Source: Craterostigma plantagineum
Lineage: Eukaryota > Streptophyta > Magnoliopsida > Lamiales > Linderniaceae
Assembly (NCBI GenBank): GCA_027422505.1
Contig: JAPQWV010000633.1
Location: 1-64,000 of the forward strand
DNA length: 64,000 bases
Reading direction: 5' to 3'
Positions 30,095-47,083 of the stretch are shown here, in pieces. The notes under the pieces were generated by a model that saw only the letters and a list, made by a program, of their open reading frames with translations, did not search any database and had not been told where the DNA came from. Numbering within the stretch: position 1 is the first letter of the stretch; the number at the start of each line of letters is the position of its first letter. The position numbers were made by a program, and so were the translations under genes.

Positions 30095-33000
30095 ATGGAG
30101 GTAGAAGTTGAGGCAAGGGTGAAGCCACTGAGCTACAAAGTGAAGGCCATGTCGAGAGAATCACCGCAGCAGAAAGCAGCTCACTTGCTTGACACTGACC
30201 TTCGAAATCACTGGTCTACAGGGACCAACACTAAAGAATGGATCCTCCTTGAGTTAGATGTATGGACTTGTGAATTTCGAATAAAGTTGTTTTGTTGATT
30301 GACCTTTTTTCCTTGATTGGTGTTGGGTATTGATTGCGTCTGCTATGAGATTATTTTATGGGTTCTTTGTTTCTAGTGTGTAGATTGAGCTGTAGCCGAT
30401 TGGGGTTCTGGTGAGTGGTCTTGTTTTTTTTTTTTTTTAAATAATTGGTTTGTGTATTGGGCAGAGATTGGCGGAATTGGATAGAGGGGGCCATATTTGT
30501 GTTGCTTTAATATGGAGTCGAATGGTTGTTTTTTCATCGTTCGTGCCAATGGAGTTTAGACTTTAATTTGTTATTTTATGACGTACAGGTGCGATTGCGT
30601 TTGATTCTATCTACATTTATTGCAGGAACCTTGTCTTCTTTCTCACATAAGGATACATAACAAATCCGTGCTTGAATGGGAAATTTCAGCTGGTCTACGC
30701 TACAAGGTTGGTTGAACACGAGATTCTTTTACACACAGTTGCTGTTATGGCATTGGTTTGTTCTACACATAGATTCTGTGATGAATTACCCTTTTTTGTC
30801 ATCCTTTTTCTCCCCGTTGATATGCTTTAATAGCCAGAAACATTTGCTAAAGTTCGTCCCCGCTGTGAGGCGCCTCGACGTGAAATGATTTACCCGATGA
30901 ACTATACACCCTGCCGATACGTGCGGATATCTTGCATGCGTGGGAGTCCAATAGCTTTGTTTTTTGTTCAGGTAAACATTTTATTATATCCCTTATTGGT
31001 TCGAGTCGTAGCTTTATCTTCCGTTCGTGTTTTCACCTGCATGTTTGTACTTCCTCTCCCATAATCATCTTTCTAGTTTTAGATCGATTTTTCGCTTTCA
31101 GCTTGTTGTAGTTTTGATTCCTTTTTTATGTGCTCCTTACCTGTACATCACAATTTCAAGTGCGATAATCTCAATAGGAACAGCTGCTAACTATATGTCA
31201 CTAGAATTTTCCTTTTCCATGTTTCTCTGTGGCAGCTCATTGGGATTTCAGTTCCAGGTTTGGAGCCTGAGTTTCAACCTGTCGCTAATTATTTGCTGCC
31301 TCACATAATATCACACAAGCAAGATGCTGCCGACATGCATCTTCAGGTGAGATAACTTTATGTTAGCAAGTGCTTACGCCTTTATTGTACTTACCGAAAA
31401 GGGTCATTATCTGTTCGAGCTACTTTTGTTATTTGCTTCTGACCACTAGTTTGTAGTTGCTTCAAGATGTGACTAGGCGATTGTCCAGGTTTCTTCCGCA
31501 CATTGAGGTGTGCATTTGATATCCGTTGACCTTCTGTAAAATAGTTCATTATCCAATGCTTCAACTTATTGAAAATTTGATCGTGGATGTGAATTCAAAT
31601 TATGTAGGCTGATCTTAACAACTTTGTGGAAGCTGCAGAACCCACTTTGCATTTTCTGGCCTTGCTTGCTGGTCCGTGTTATCCCATCCTTTACCTTGTT
31701 AGTGAAAGGTAGTTTCACATATATTCATAGTACTCCGGTGGAGTTCTTGTTGTTCCTCAATGTTAGTAGATTCAATATATTCTTGCATGTATGATTTCAG
31801 GGTGCATAACTGTCTTATATGCCTTGTAAATTGAGTAATTTGGATTCAATATTCCGATACTACTAATAAGTTATGGGTAATTTAAGTTAGGATTAAAGTA
31901 TGTCCCTTTGGTGGATAAGAAAATGAATGTGGGATGGCAATAACCGTCTCTAGGCCACATCGCTGTCAGAGTAGCCGTAGCATATGATCGTTGACATTTG
32001 AAATACCTTTTTAAGAAGTGTTTTCTGTACAATGACAGTGAAACGACAAAGTTGAGTATCAACGTTTCTGATGAAGCTCCTAAGGCCAATCAGCCATCAA
32101 CTGCTTTCACGGTCTCTTCAAATTTTGAAGTATGTTGTAATACCTGTATTTGCAGTTGTTCCTAGGATTCAAGACTATATCTGAAATAGTATGTCCTTTA
32201 TGGAGGGCATCATTTTAGTAATATTTTTTTTTCTCTTTCCTCTCTCCTCTTTCTTTTGATTGACCCTAAACCTTAAGACTCTTCATTCCAAGAATAGTTT
32301 TATGTTCAGGAACATTGCTTTGAATATGGCTAAATAATATTATGAAAGGAAATATGGATGCTTACTGTGTCTGGTGACTAGATTGCATGGTTTCATTAGC
32401 GCCTTAGCTTATGTTTTTCCTTGTCCCCAATTATGAGGTTGGACCTTGTCTCATCCCATCATAAGGTGTAGAATGGACTTTTACACAGTTACTCGTTATC
32501 ACTTTTCTTTTTCCTGTTCTCTCTGCAAGCCATCAATCTATTTGTGTTTGCCATTATCAGCCCAGGCGATCAAGGAATACACCACCTGTTTTCTTACGTA
32601 TGTCAAGGCACTTGGTATTCCGCCCTGATGCAGTCTTCTTACTATTGAGAAAGGCTTGCAAAGATTCTAACTTAAGAAGTCTTTGCATGATGGTATGGCA
32701 TCTTCTCATGTCTTCTATGCCTTCTTATTTATGCATCCTATCTTTTTCGCTCTAAATTGAAGAAATTTTTCTGAGATGTTTCACCCGTTTGCACTTTCTT
32801 CCTTTTATTACTGAATTTTATTACTGAATAAATATATAAGACTTGGAATTGTGGTAGGTATCAAAAATTCTTCTGAGTCTCGAACAGCCTATGACAGCAC
32901 AAGAATCAAATACTTTGACTTCGGATGTACTGTCCCCGAAGTTGGTGAAAATCCTAAATCTGACCGTTATGATCCCATTTCCATAGCTGATTATTCACAC

Positions 33001-36000
33001 TTGTTTGGGGAAGGGTTTCATATAACAGAGGATCTTTCTGATCCCTCATACATTAACATACTCGATTCCACATCCATTGAGGAGGGACTAATGCATGTTC
33101 TTTATGCTTCTGCCTCACGGGTCTGTTGCAAGAGATTTGAGCTCATCTTTCTTATACATACGTGCATTTACATGTATTACGTTTCTTAAAAAACTATTGG
33201 ATTATCATTTGTCCAGGAACTGCACTGCAGAAAGTTGGTTCATAACAGTTCTGATTTTTGGCTGGCATTGCCATTAGTTCAAGCATTGCTTCCAGGTTTT
33301 GACAAGTTTTGATAAACGCTTGTTGATCTAATATTTACTCATTTTCCATCTACAGTTATCTGCCACTATATATTACTATATTTGAGTGACACATTTTCAT
33401 GTAACTCCTTTTCTTTGATAGCACTTCGTCCTAATTTGGGCAGTCCTTGCCAGATAGATGAGAACTTCTTGCCCTGGAAACAACCATTTGTTCAAAATGC
33501 ACTTTCTCAGGCATGTACAATCTTCAATATAGGCATAATCATAATTTTCCGTGACAATTTTATTAATTTAGCTTGGTAATTTGATTACAGATTGTGGCGA
33601 CTTCATCTTCAGTTGTTTGCCACCCATTACTTCGTGCATGTGCTGGCTATCTATCATCGTTTTCACCATCCCATGTTAGTTACTCAAATCCATTTTTCTT
33701 TTATTATGTCAACACCAGTTAGGCAATAGTATCCTTGCCTTGTGATATAAACATATTATTGTTAGTAGTAAAAAACAGTTTCCTGCAATGAGAGTGAGAA
33801 AGTTGTACTGATAATATATGTTCTTGATATTCACCTTGCTGAGCCAAAAAGAATCTGCTTTAATGTTGACATGTTAGGCTAAGGCAGCGTGTGTTCTTAT
33901 AGATCTTTGCTCTGGTATTTTAGCCCCCTGGATGGATCAAGTAATTGCAAAGGTAACATATATAATTTTACGACAACAAAATTTACTGCTTGGGTATACA
34001 TCTTTTATCTCACCAAATTCCTCATACTCTGAGATTGCAGGTAGAATTGACTATTGAGTTGTTGGAAGACCTTATAGGTGTCATTCAGGTGTGCTCAATG
34101 CTTTCTTTATGAGTGACTTCCTTATGGTACATCGTCTTTTTCCAAGTTTGTATTTGGAGTAACACCATTTGTTTTAGTTCCCACTGCATATTCAACTAGC
34201 TTTCAAAAGTTTGAAAAGGCCATTAATATTATTGCACCTTGCTTTTGGTGACTTGGTTCCCTTCTGGATTATTAAACTGAACACTTCATTTGCCAGGGTG
34301 TGCGCCATTCTCTCTCTCGTGCTCGTGCTGCCCTTATATACATTGTTCTTGCACTTTCTGGAAACATGGATGATATAATGACTAAATATAAGGTAGTCTT
34401 GTTGTTGGAAAGATAGATTTGCTTCATAATGCCTGGATAATAACCCATTGTTTTACGTTTATTAAATGTCTTTTCAACTTTTTTGATTGCTGATCAATTT
34501 GTGTTGGCATGTTGCAGGAATCTAAGCACAAAGTTCTTTTCCTGTTGGAGATACTCGAACCGTTTCTTAAACCTGCCTTAACCCCCTTGAAAGGCACAAT
34601 AGCCTTTGGAAATGTTTCATCCATTTTGGTTGAGAAACAGGAGGAAAATTGTGCTATAGCACTGAATGTGACACGAATGGCAATTAGAAAGGCTGCTGTG
34701 CTTCCCTCGTTGGAGGCTGAATGGAGACGCGGTTCAGTTTCTCCCAGGTACTATAATATATAATTTAATCTCAGTATCCTTTCCCATGAGACCATTGGAA
34801 TTTTAGAAGTTGGTGTTGCCTTACTTGCAGTGTTCTTCTTTTGGTCCTTGATGCTGAGATGCAATTGCCTCCTAATATCGACGAACGCAAATTTTCTTTA
34901 CTTGATACGGTGGAGCGAGAATCTTCAGCTGCCTCACCGCCCTCTTCCAGCAATGGGTTGGCTTCTCAAAGATTGAGTAATCAAGAGGCTGATAATTCAA
35001 AAGTCGATGTCGTTGATGTCAATGGCAAGACAGAAATATATGAAGAGGCCAGTCTTCTCTTTGCTCCACCAGAACTAAACAGAGTATCTCTAGCTCATGG
35101 TCCAAGAAGTGCAGGCATTAAGGTGTTGGATCCCAGCCATTTCAATTCCGAAGTGGAAAATAAAAAATCAGCACAACAGTTTCCTTATGATGCTGTGTTA
35201 ACTGCCGATCAGAGAACACAATTTTACAATTTGCTGGCTGATTATTCTCAACATACAAATTATCGCGATTGTGAACTGAGGGCCTCTGAGTTCAGGCGTT
35301 TAGCTATGGACTTGATCTCGCATAATGAGATTGATCAGGAGACGCATTATGTAGCCATTGATGCTTTGCTTCTGGCCGCTGAATGTTATATTAATCCCTC
35401 GTTTATGATGTCTGTTGGAGGCGTTTCTTCAAATATCAACGAAGTTCTTCCCAAGAGTTCTTTTGATAACTTGGGACGGGGGGATATTGACATAATTTTC
35501 AAAAACATGGACCACATGAAACTTGTGGCTGATATCGCGACGAAAAGGGATAAAGTTGTTCTTGAGATACTGATTGAAGCAGCTGAGTTTGACAAGAAAT
35601 TCCATGGATCGGCAGTAGAGGAAGTTCCTGGTCTAATCTTAGAAGGGCACGAGAATATTGTAAATTTATCACACCAAGATATCCCTTCTGCAGATGCCAT
35701 TACCCTTGTTCGACAGAATCAAGCACTTCTGTGCAAATTTCTGGTACATCATCTATGGAGGGATTTTCATAGAGAACAAAATCCTACACATGATATCCTG
35801 ATGTGGGGTCTGCTGTTTATGTTGCATTCAGCTACTAAACTGTTCTGTGCACCCGAGGATGTGGTTGATATAATATTAAAATATGCTGAATCCTTAAACG
35901 TTCAGTTGAAGGTGTTTGATTTCCAATTTAAGGAAGGGCTTTTGCAACTAAAACTTTTCAAGAAAATTGAGATCCATCGCCGTTGGATTCTTCTTCACAA

Positions 36001-39000
36001 ATTGGTCATTGCTTCTAGTGGTATTGATGAAAGATCTTTACCTTCTGTAGTTGTTAGAAGTAGTTCTCGGTTCTCAAGCTTAATTCCTTCCTTGTCGTGG
36101 CTGCAGAAAGTGCCTGTTTTTTCTTCATCTGTATTCCCTTTGGTCAGGTATTTTGGTTGGATGGCTGTTGCACGTAATGCTAATCAGTATCTGGCGGAGC
36201 GTCTTTTCCTTGTGTCTGATCTCTCTCAGATAACGTATCTTTTATCTATATTCTCAGACGACCTCTCATTGGTTGACAGCATTATTGAGCAGAAAGAAAT
36301 GAACAACCCCATTCGAGGTACTATTCACCAGGATATTAGTATTGATGATGAAGGCAAAATCCTCGGCCATCAAGATGGAAGTCAAGCATTTTGTGCATTA
36401 TATCCTGAACTCAATAGATTCTTCCCAGATGTTAGGAAAGATTTTGTATCTTTCGGTGAAATCATATTGGAAGCAGTTGGGGTACAATTGAAATTCCTTT
36501 CTTCAACAGTTGTGCCAGATCTGATGTGCTGGTTCTCTGATTTATGTTTGTGGCCTTTCGCTCAAAGTGATTCTGGTCACTACAAAGGGGTTATAGCTAA
36601 AAATGCAAAAGCTGTTGTGCTGTATATTCTTGAAGCCATAATAGCTGAGCACATGGAAGCTATGGTCCCAGAAATGCCTAGAGTGGGTCAAGTGCTTGTG
36701 TCCCTGTGCAGAACCTCATATTGTGATGTGTCGTTTCTTGATTCCATATTACGTTTGTTAAAGCCTATCATTGCATATACCTTACGTAAGGTGCCTGATG
36801 AAGAAAAAACTTCAACTGGTGATCCATGCAATAGTCTTGAATCATTATGCTTCGGTGAACTCTTTGAAAATATAAAGTACAAAGATACAAACGAAGGTGC
36901 CCCATCCAAAATTGGGAAATGCCAGGCACTGACCCTTTTTATCCTGACTACCATTTTTGATGATTTATCCTTCCAGCGCAAAAAAGAGTTAATGATATCC
37001 GCCACATCATGGGCTGGGTTTGCAGAGAGTGAGGAGATGAGTTATTGTCACGATTTTATTTGTGCGTATCAGGTACTAATGAACAAGTGTAAAGACCTAT
37101 TCGAAAGGTCTTTAAGACTCTGGGGTCTCCTTCCACTTAAAACGACCATCTGTTCCAACGCTTGTAATGGTGAGGAACTTTCCAAGTCATCTGCCTGGTT
37201 TCTCAACGACGCATGCAATCCTTGGCCCCCCACAGGGGTGTCAGAGGACCACCGAGACAGCGATGGCATTGCTGATGCCACTCAAAGTATTCTTCGGTTG
37301 AATTTGGATGAAATAATGAACTTATCTCAAGAACTTGAGGTTCTTGTATTGAAGCTCAATCCAACGATCGAACAATGCTGGAAACTTCACCCCATAATGT
37401 CCAAGAAACTTATACTCACTTCGGCTGAAAGTTTCGTATACTCAAGGTGGTTAAGTTTGGTTGTGGAGAAAGCCTCCGGGGATTCACAACCGGGCTTTCT
37501 TCTGCCAGCTGAATCAGTTAATGAATCCCTGAATTTTTGCAGTACCAGTCTTAAAAGACTTGCTAAAATGATCTTGATGCTTCAGGAAAATCATTGTTGG
37601 GAAGTAGCATCTGTATTACTCAACTCACTTTTGGGGGTTCCTTGCTGTTTTCGTTTGGATAATGTGAGTGGCGAAATATGTTTGGCTATTAAATGTTTCG
37701 CCAATTGTGCGCCTACTATTTCTTGGAGATTGCTGGCTGATAAATTAGTATCATTATTAGTGGCAAGGGGTGTTCATAATGTATGTCAAAATGAGGTTCC
37801 TCTTGTTGATCTGTTCTGTTACATGCTTGGTCACCCTGAGCCCGAACAGAGATATATAGCACTGAAGCACTTAAGTGGACTTGTTGGTCAAAACGTCAAT
37901 GGTGGATTGTTGTATATATCGTCAAGTGAAGAGACTAGGATGTATTCTTCAGATTCACATCATTCTACTTCAGAGCCTATTTTGCTTCGTTTGGTTTCTT
38001 CTACCTGGGACCATGTTGCCTTGATAGCGTCATGTGACGCATCAATGCCATTGAGAACCCGTGCGGTTGTGCTGCTTATACACTTTGTACCTTTTGTTGA
38101 GAGGACAAAGTTGCAGTCGTTTCTTGCAGCAGCTGATAGTGTTCTTCAGTGTTTAACGACTCTCGTTTATCCGAAATGTGATGGGCCATTGACTCGGTTT
38201 TCCTTGGTGCTCATTGCAAGTGTTTGTCTTTATACTTCTCCTGAAGATATCTCACTTATTCCTGAAAGTATATGGAGAAACATAGAAACTTTTGGAATGT
38301 CTAGGAATGGTACTATCGACTGCTGCTGTCCGCAAAATCCTTGTCTTATCTGTTGCCTGGCAAATTTATCTGAGACTTGACTCTCTTCTTTTCTTCCATA
38401 ATATTGTTGGTTGTAGATAGCTACTGCACAAGCATCGAGCAAAAGGCCTGTGCAGCATTGTGTAGACTTAGACAAGATGAAGCGGGTGCCAAACAGGTAA
38501 AACTAATTCCGATTGGAAGTAAGTTGTTCAAATGATTCGAGGTGTGCGGATTAGACTATGGTCTTTTAAAATTCACTGAATTACGTCCGTGTATTTTTTC
38601 ACTACCAGGGAAGCATCAAACCACTTCCTTGTGCTAGATGAGTGTGTATTGTGTTCATTTGTATTTTTACAATGCAGCTTCTGAAGGAAGTGTTTTCTTC
38701 AAGTTCTCCTCAAAAGGAGCAACTTCCAGACTTTGTTACTACACGCGAATCTATTCTTCAGGTATGCAAACTGCCGACCAGTTAACATGACTGGATGAAA
38801 TTTATACGCACAAAATCTAACACTCAACTTTAGCATGATTGCACCAGGTTCACAGTTCACTATGAAAAGATAAAAAGGTTTTCATTTACAAGTTTTCTTC
38901 TGATGCTGATGAAACTTTAACCCATATATTTTAAAACGTTCAGTCCAGCTGATACTATTTCACATTGTGATGAAACTCCGCAAAGTTTTAGTCTTCATTT

Positions 39001-40630
39001 CATTTTCTTTATGGTTAAACATTTACTCGTTGTGGTCTACAGGCTATTGGTGATTTAACCTCGGCAAGTTCATATTTCGATTTCTTCTCGAAAGAACTCG
39101 AACAGAAGAATACGGTCTGGATTTGCATCACCTTCTGATGTATCTTGTCTTGATCTTATCAATCCCGTTACAATTTCTTCTATATCATCAGGAATTAGAA
39201 GAAGCTGAGATGGAACTCGAACTTGCACAAAAAGAGCTTCCTCCCAAAGCAGTATTCGATTTCCAAGATTGGCGTCAGCTTCCATTTATGTCCAGTAACA
39301 GAATTTGAGCATATTTATACTCTTAATTTTGAATGATGGGCTTTTGTTCATGATCATCCTTTATTTCATTCCATGCAGCCTATGCTAAAAACGATCAGCG
39401 GTTGCAGGATATAAAAGATCAGATTAAATCCATGTAAGTGCTTCATTCTTTTTGCTGCATTATCAATTAACTGTTATCTCCCAATATTCTCGTTAATCAC
39501 GAGCCTATTCTTTTTGGCTTTCCCTATAGCAGCCACCACTGTTCAAACATAGCAAAGCCTGAGAAAATCAGTTAATATCAAATGTTTTTCTATATATGAC
39601 TTTCTTAGCGTCTCTTGGAATTCTTTTTGATCAGCGAAAAAGCTAAACTGAGAGAAGAAATAGTAGCTCGCAGGCAACAGAAGCTCTTTGCCAGGCAAGC
39701 CCGTGCAAAATTTCTTGAAGAAGCAGCATTACGAGAAGTTGAACTCGTTCATAAGCTAGATAGGTTTGATCGTAGTTCCTTGAATTGTACTCTACTTCTC
39801 GTGGTGCAACTGCTTCCCCTTAATCTCCAAGATTGTAAATTCTTTTGCCAGGGAGAGGATAAACGAAACAGAGAAGGAGATGGAGAGGCAGCAGTTATTG
39901 GAAGCTGAGCGAGCTAAAACTAGAGAATTACGACACAATCTTGAGATGGAGAAAGAAAGGCAAGCACAGGTAAGCCATGGAGGATAAGCATGATAAGTTT
40001 TTTCTGGATAATTGTTCTTATGCAAATTAATTACCATAGATTTATTATACCTATTTATAGAGAGAACTGCAGAAGGAACTCGAGCAGGTAGAATCTGGGA
40101 TTCGATCATCAGGGCGAGAATTACCATCTTCCTCTAGTAGCAGGTAAGTGCACCATAAATCATCCTCACTTTCAAAATGTTAAACTAAAGTTACCGAAAT
40201 CTCTTATTCAAAACTATACAATCTTCTCTTCATCTATCTTTATAGCAGGCCACGAGAGAGATATCGAGAGAAGGATAATAACCAAGGGAATGAGGGCACA
40301 TTAAGACCATCCAATCGCAATGTCCAGACCGAGACTTATCCCTCCTCACCATCCTTACCATTATCTCGAACATTTTCAGGACAACCTCCGATTATATTGC
40401 AGTCGAGAGAAAGATCAGATGAAGGTGGAAGCAACTACGAAGAGAACTTCGACTACGGTGACACGGGCAGCATAGGCGACCCAGAATCAATCTCAGCCGT
40501 CGATGGACTGCAGCAATTGGGTGGTCAGAGGCATGGTTCGAGGGGCGGGAAATCTTCGAGGCAGGTAATTGATAGGAAAGAAAGGGATGGGAGACGTGAT
40601 GGGAAGTGGGAGAGGAAACACACTTCTTAG
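30095..40630 (+). CDS. Large conserved plant protein, about 2,100 aa, galactose-binding-like N-terminus and C-terminal coiled coil
   Basis: A gene of 20 or more exons. The first three (30095-30259, 30626-30706, 30834-30971) keep frame and encode a discoidin/galactose-binding-like fold: HLLDTDLRNHWSTGTNTKEW, ILLELDEPCLLSHIRIHNKS, YTPCRYVRISCMRG. The middle is alpha-helical and HEAT-like, dominated by a 3.5 kb exon (34831-38309). That exon runs into a stop at 38380 if read through; splicing from ATG/GTACTA at 38310 to TTGTAG at 38416 restores SIEQKACAALCRLRQDE. The C-terminus is charged coiled coil (EKAKLREEIVARRQQKLFAR) and ends RRDGKWERKHTS. I recognise the protein as conserved one-copy in plants but know no established function. 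The Met at 30095 (MEVEVEARVKPLSYKVK) is preferred to the one six bases earlier. Confidence 0.9.
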
Positions 40631-41170
40631 TATTAAATGTGTTTGTTGTCTTTGTTGTTGTTCCATATTTGTATCAGTGGCATGAATCTTTAGTTTTTCG
40701 GGATTTGCGGGTGGAAATGGGCGTGTTCATGGATCGGTTCTGACCCGGGTAAGATATACTATTGTGGATGCTCTGATGACATTGTTGACTTGGTAATGAT
40801 GATTTATGGGTACGACTTAACCACCTAATTACATTTAACCAATGAACAGAAAAAAAAAACACTTTACATACCTGCCTGTAGTTTCTATGCGTGACAATAA
40901 AGATTTATTAGGACAATAGCTTATACACAATTCTACATGGGAAGCAAAGAGTTCTATACTTGCAAAACGAAATGCATAGTACTTGAATAGCTCATTACAT
41001 TATAAAAAAAAAAAGAACACGTAAGGATTAGATTGGAATCGCCTAACTAAAGGCAAATGACATTTCAACTCATATTGAATAGCAGCGAACCTAATAAAGT
41101 ATGAATCATTAAGGTAACTAACCACGTATGTCCTCGCATGCAATAATAAAGCATTGGCCTTCGATGGAAC
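40631..41170. other. Intergenic region
   Basis: 3' flank of the large gene and AT-rich sequence; nothing recognisable beyond A-runs near 40,851 and 41,004. Confidence 0.5.
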
Positions 41171-41428
41171 TTGCAAGAAAATAATATGTGCAGTGAAGGC
41201 AAACCAAAACCACCACGATATGATATCTCCATGTCTAGAAGAACAAGAAGGCCTTTCCAATATTTCAAGGCAGAAGCTAAAAAGAGTACTACAAAGGAAG
41301 ACGAAGAGAAGAATGTAATAACCGTTGGAGAAGATATGAGCAACGATAATAAGAAGCACAGAAGCTTGAAGCAGCTCATCGAAAGCCGATGTCCTCTATA
41401 CCATTACTTGCAGGGAAGTAACTATTGA
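41171..41428 (+). CDS. Small basic protein, 85 aa, unknown
   Basis: A short single-exon frame, MQENNMCSEGKPKPPRYDIS then MSRRTRRPFQYFKAEAKK, followed by an acidic stretch and SLKQLIESRCPLYHYLQGS. The basic first half, charged middle and SLKQLIE-type helix look protein-like, and a second Met lies at residue 6. I do not recognise the family. An AG at 41,193 could instead be a splice acceptor, in which case this is the last exon of a longer gene. No clear promoter is seen. Confidence 0.45.
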   Translation: MQENNMCSEGKPKPPRYDISMSRRTRRPFQYFKAEAKKSTTKEDEEKNVITVGEDMSNDNKKHRSLKQLIESRCPLYHYLQGSNY

Positions 41429-41714
41429 GGAAAAGCTGCTTTGGGCCATTTCATCGAGCAAAGATGCATTGCTTTGCTACTGAAACTGAACTAAAAATAA
41501 AGATCAATATTATATACTATGCATGTATGTATATGTCCGGATTGTATCCGATAATTGAGAAGAAAGAAGAGTATCTTTTTTTTTTTTTCTTTTTTTGCTA
41601 GAAAGATGAGCATTAAACTATAACTTATAAAATGACTGAACTTGGGCTCGAGTTAGATTTATTTTCAATGGACAATTAAAGAAAATAACCGGATTTCCAA
41701 GGATGATTATAACC

Positions 41715-41717
<3 letters not shown>

Positions 41718-41763
<46 letters not shown>
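41718..41763. repeat. (AT)n microsatellite
   Basis: About 22 consecutive AT units, ending in ATCTATATACG. Confidence 0.95.
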
Positions 41764-41764
<1 letters not shown>

Positions 41765-42224
41765 ATATACGTCTTTTTGGCATCATTGTATTTACTCTAG
41801 GATTATCAAACGGATTAAAACATCGACAAAGCAGTCGACGAGATAATAAATGGGACATTCCAGAGTATATAATCAAGATAAATAAGCATGCTCAATACTT
41901 ATAGAGCAAATGATAGTTCCACCGAATACTACAGAATAATGATTAACGAAGTTGCACAAAGGACAAAAACAAAAACCAAAATTAACGAAAGCATCAATTT
42001 CACTACCCAAACCAAGTTTTCGATAGGTTAGAACTTAGAACCATTACACATACGATGAACACAAAGATCTTCTCAACTCTTACGGCCTCTCTCATGCTCG
42101 ACTCGAATACATCCTTCATCATCAAGGCATCTAAAAACTGCAATTTCTGGCAATCCTCAACAAAGCACTTCATTGTAAATGGGACAAGAAAAAACATGGC
42201 TTTGATCGAAACACTCTCTCTCTT

Positions 42225-45511
<3,287 letters not shown>

Positions 45512-45599
45512 CTTGAGATCTTCGCTCCGCGCGACGAATCAGATGGTCCTGTTCGCTCGAAAAGGCGTAGCTGTAGAAACTGCGTGTCTACGCTCTGTG

Positions 45600-45634
45600 C
45601 GCGCGCGCGCCTCTGAGAGAGAGAGAGAGAGAGA
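45600..45634. repeat. (GC)n plus (GA)n tract in the PP2A 5' region
   Basis: GCGCGCGCGCGCC followed by GAGAGAGAGAGAGAGA lies about 90-125 bp upstream of the PP2A start codon. Read on the coding strand it is a TC-rich leader or core promoter tract, common in plant housekeeping genes. Confidence 0.8.
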
Positions 45635-45833
45635 CTGATGGAACCGAGGGAGAAAGGAGATGTGTACGATGGAAGTAACTCGATCTCCTTTTTTATTTTA
45701 AATTTATTTTGTCCACAAAAAAAATAACCATTTTAAAATTAAAAATTCACTTTATTTTGCCAATAATTACACAGTCAATCCTTACAGTTCTACTCTTTGT
45801 CAAATAGGTCCCATTTTTTAAAAGAAAAAGAAA

Positions 45834-45915
45834 CGTCGCCTGAGAGATTCGAACTCTCGCGGGGAAACCCCATGTACTTAGCAGGCACACGCCTTAACCA
45901 CTCGGCCAAAGCGAC
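45834..45915 (-). tRNA. tRNA-Ser (anticodon GCU)
   Basis: The minus strand gives a class II tRNA of 82 nt: acceptor GTCGCTT paired with AGGCGAC, A-box TGGCCGAGTGGTTAAGG, anticodon loop with GCT, a long variable arm (CATGGGGTTTCCCCGC) and B-box GGTTCGAAT-type GAGTTCGAATCTC. The discriminator base is G. It is followed by a T-rich terminator (TTTCTTTTTCTTTT). The A and B boxes are intact and no intron is seen. Confidence 0.97.
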
Positions 45916-46007
45916 GTTGCTTAGTTTCAGAGATCGTAAAATTCTTTCGCTCACATTCCCTTCAAATTCTTGATATGAACTTCCACCACACGTCATCAAT
46001 CCTCAAA

Positions 46008-46699
46008 ATGGCTACTCTGCAAAAATCTGCACCTGCGCCGCAACCGATTACGGCCTTTTGCCGTGCCTCCGCCGGCGCTCGCCTACCGTTGGTAGCATTT
46101 CTCACTCCTAGCCGTTATACGTCGCCGACCCACTTCAGTTTAAGGTACATCCTACTCGAAATCCATACACAGTGAGGCGCTTTGCTGTAGGTTATGGTAA
46201 CTTCTTAAAGCTGTGTCCGAATCTTGTCGATAGGCATTGGTTTCTGTTTCTTAAAAACTACCATAGCCCTTAAAACTATGTCGATGACTTTGTCGTGTGT
46301 TAGCTGAAACAGTCTCTTCTCCTTTGCTGTGTGTGGGTTTGGTTTCGAATGACTTGAAGCTACCATAGCCCTCTCTCGCGTTTGGACTTGGGCATGAGGT
46401 GATGGAAGTAAATCGAACATCACTTGAGTTCGTGTTTCTTTTTCCCATGTTATACTTTCAGGTTCCATAGGGAAGTATCTTCCTCACATATAAAGAAGAG
46501 AAAACTCTCCCCATCTGCATCGAATACGAATCCTTCTGATCAGTCCAACGATACGAAGAAGAGCGACGATAACCCTCGAGGCCCTCCTTTCCTCACTATC
46601 TTGGCTGGTTTGGTAGTCTTTGGTACCATTTTTTGGATCATTGGATCCATAGTTATGTGGCTCTTTGGCCTTATTGTTCATCCTCCTCCGTTGAAATGA
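46008..46699 (+). CDS. Predicted plastid-targeted single-span membrane protein, 124 aa
   Basis: Two exons, 46008-46144 and 46462-46699, join in phase (SLR/FHREV). The N-terminal roughly 50 residues (MATLQKSAPAPQPITAFCRA) are rich in Ala, Ser, Arg and Pro with almost no acid, typical of a chloroplast transit peptide. After a Ser/Lys-rich linker comes one hydrophobic span near the C-terminus (FLTILAGLVVFGTIFWIIGS) and a short tail IVHPPPLK. I know similar small plant plastid proteins but no assigned role. The Met at 46008 is preferred to one 33 bases upstream because it gives the clean MAT start. Confidence 0.8.
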
Positions 46700-47083
46700 A
46701 GCGCACTTGATTCGAATTTCTTGTATTCTGCATCTTCTCTGAACAAAGGCATCATCATGTAAGAAACTGAACTGAAGAGAGGTGGTTATGACTTATGAGG
46801 AAGCTCTTTATTACTTATACAATCTTTTCTGCTCTTGAAGTAGCAGAAGCAATATCGTACAAATCCAGGAATTGGAGTTACACAGAAGGTTTATTTCATT
46901 ATTCACACAAAAGCTGTTCGAAACCAGACAAACTCAATGCTAACACACTGATAAATGTTGCAATAAGCCACAGATGAGATGCCTATTCGCCTGAGTTGTG
47001 GCACGGGCCATTCATTGTCTGTAGATACTTCTCAAGAAAACAAAATTTGTAAGCAGTTTCAGGTACTTCTCCAATCCAATATA
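46700..47083. other. Convergent intergenic region
   Basis: Shared 3' flank of two genes facing each other. Nothing recognisable apart from probable UTR sequence. Confidence 0.5.

Noticed and set aside
38310..38380. Stop codon at 38380 as the end of the large gene
   Set aside because: Conserved coding sequence continues from 38,417 in phase with a donor at 38,310, so this stop is intronic.
46258..46375. ACCATAGCCCT repeats as relatives of the TTGGCTATGGT repeats at 12.9 kb
   Set aside because: Only 8-9 bases shared and the context is unrelated.
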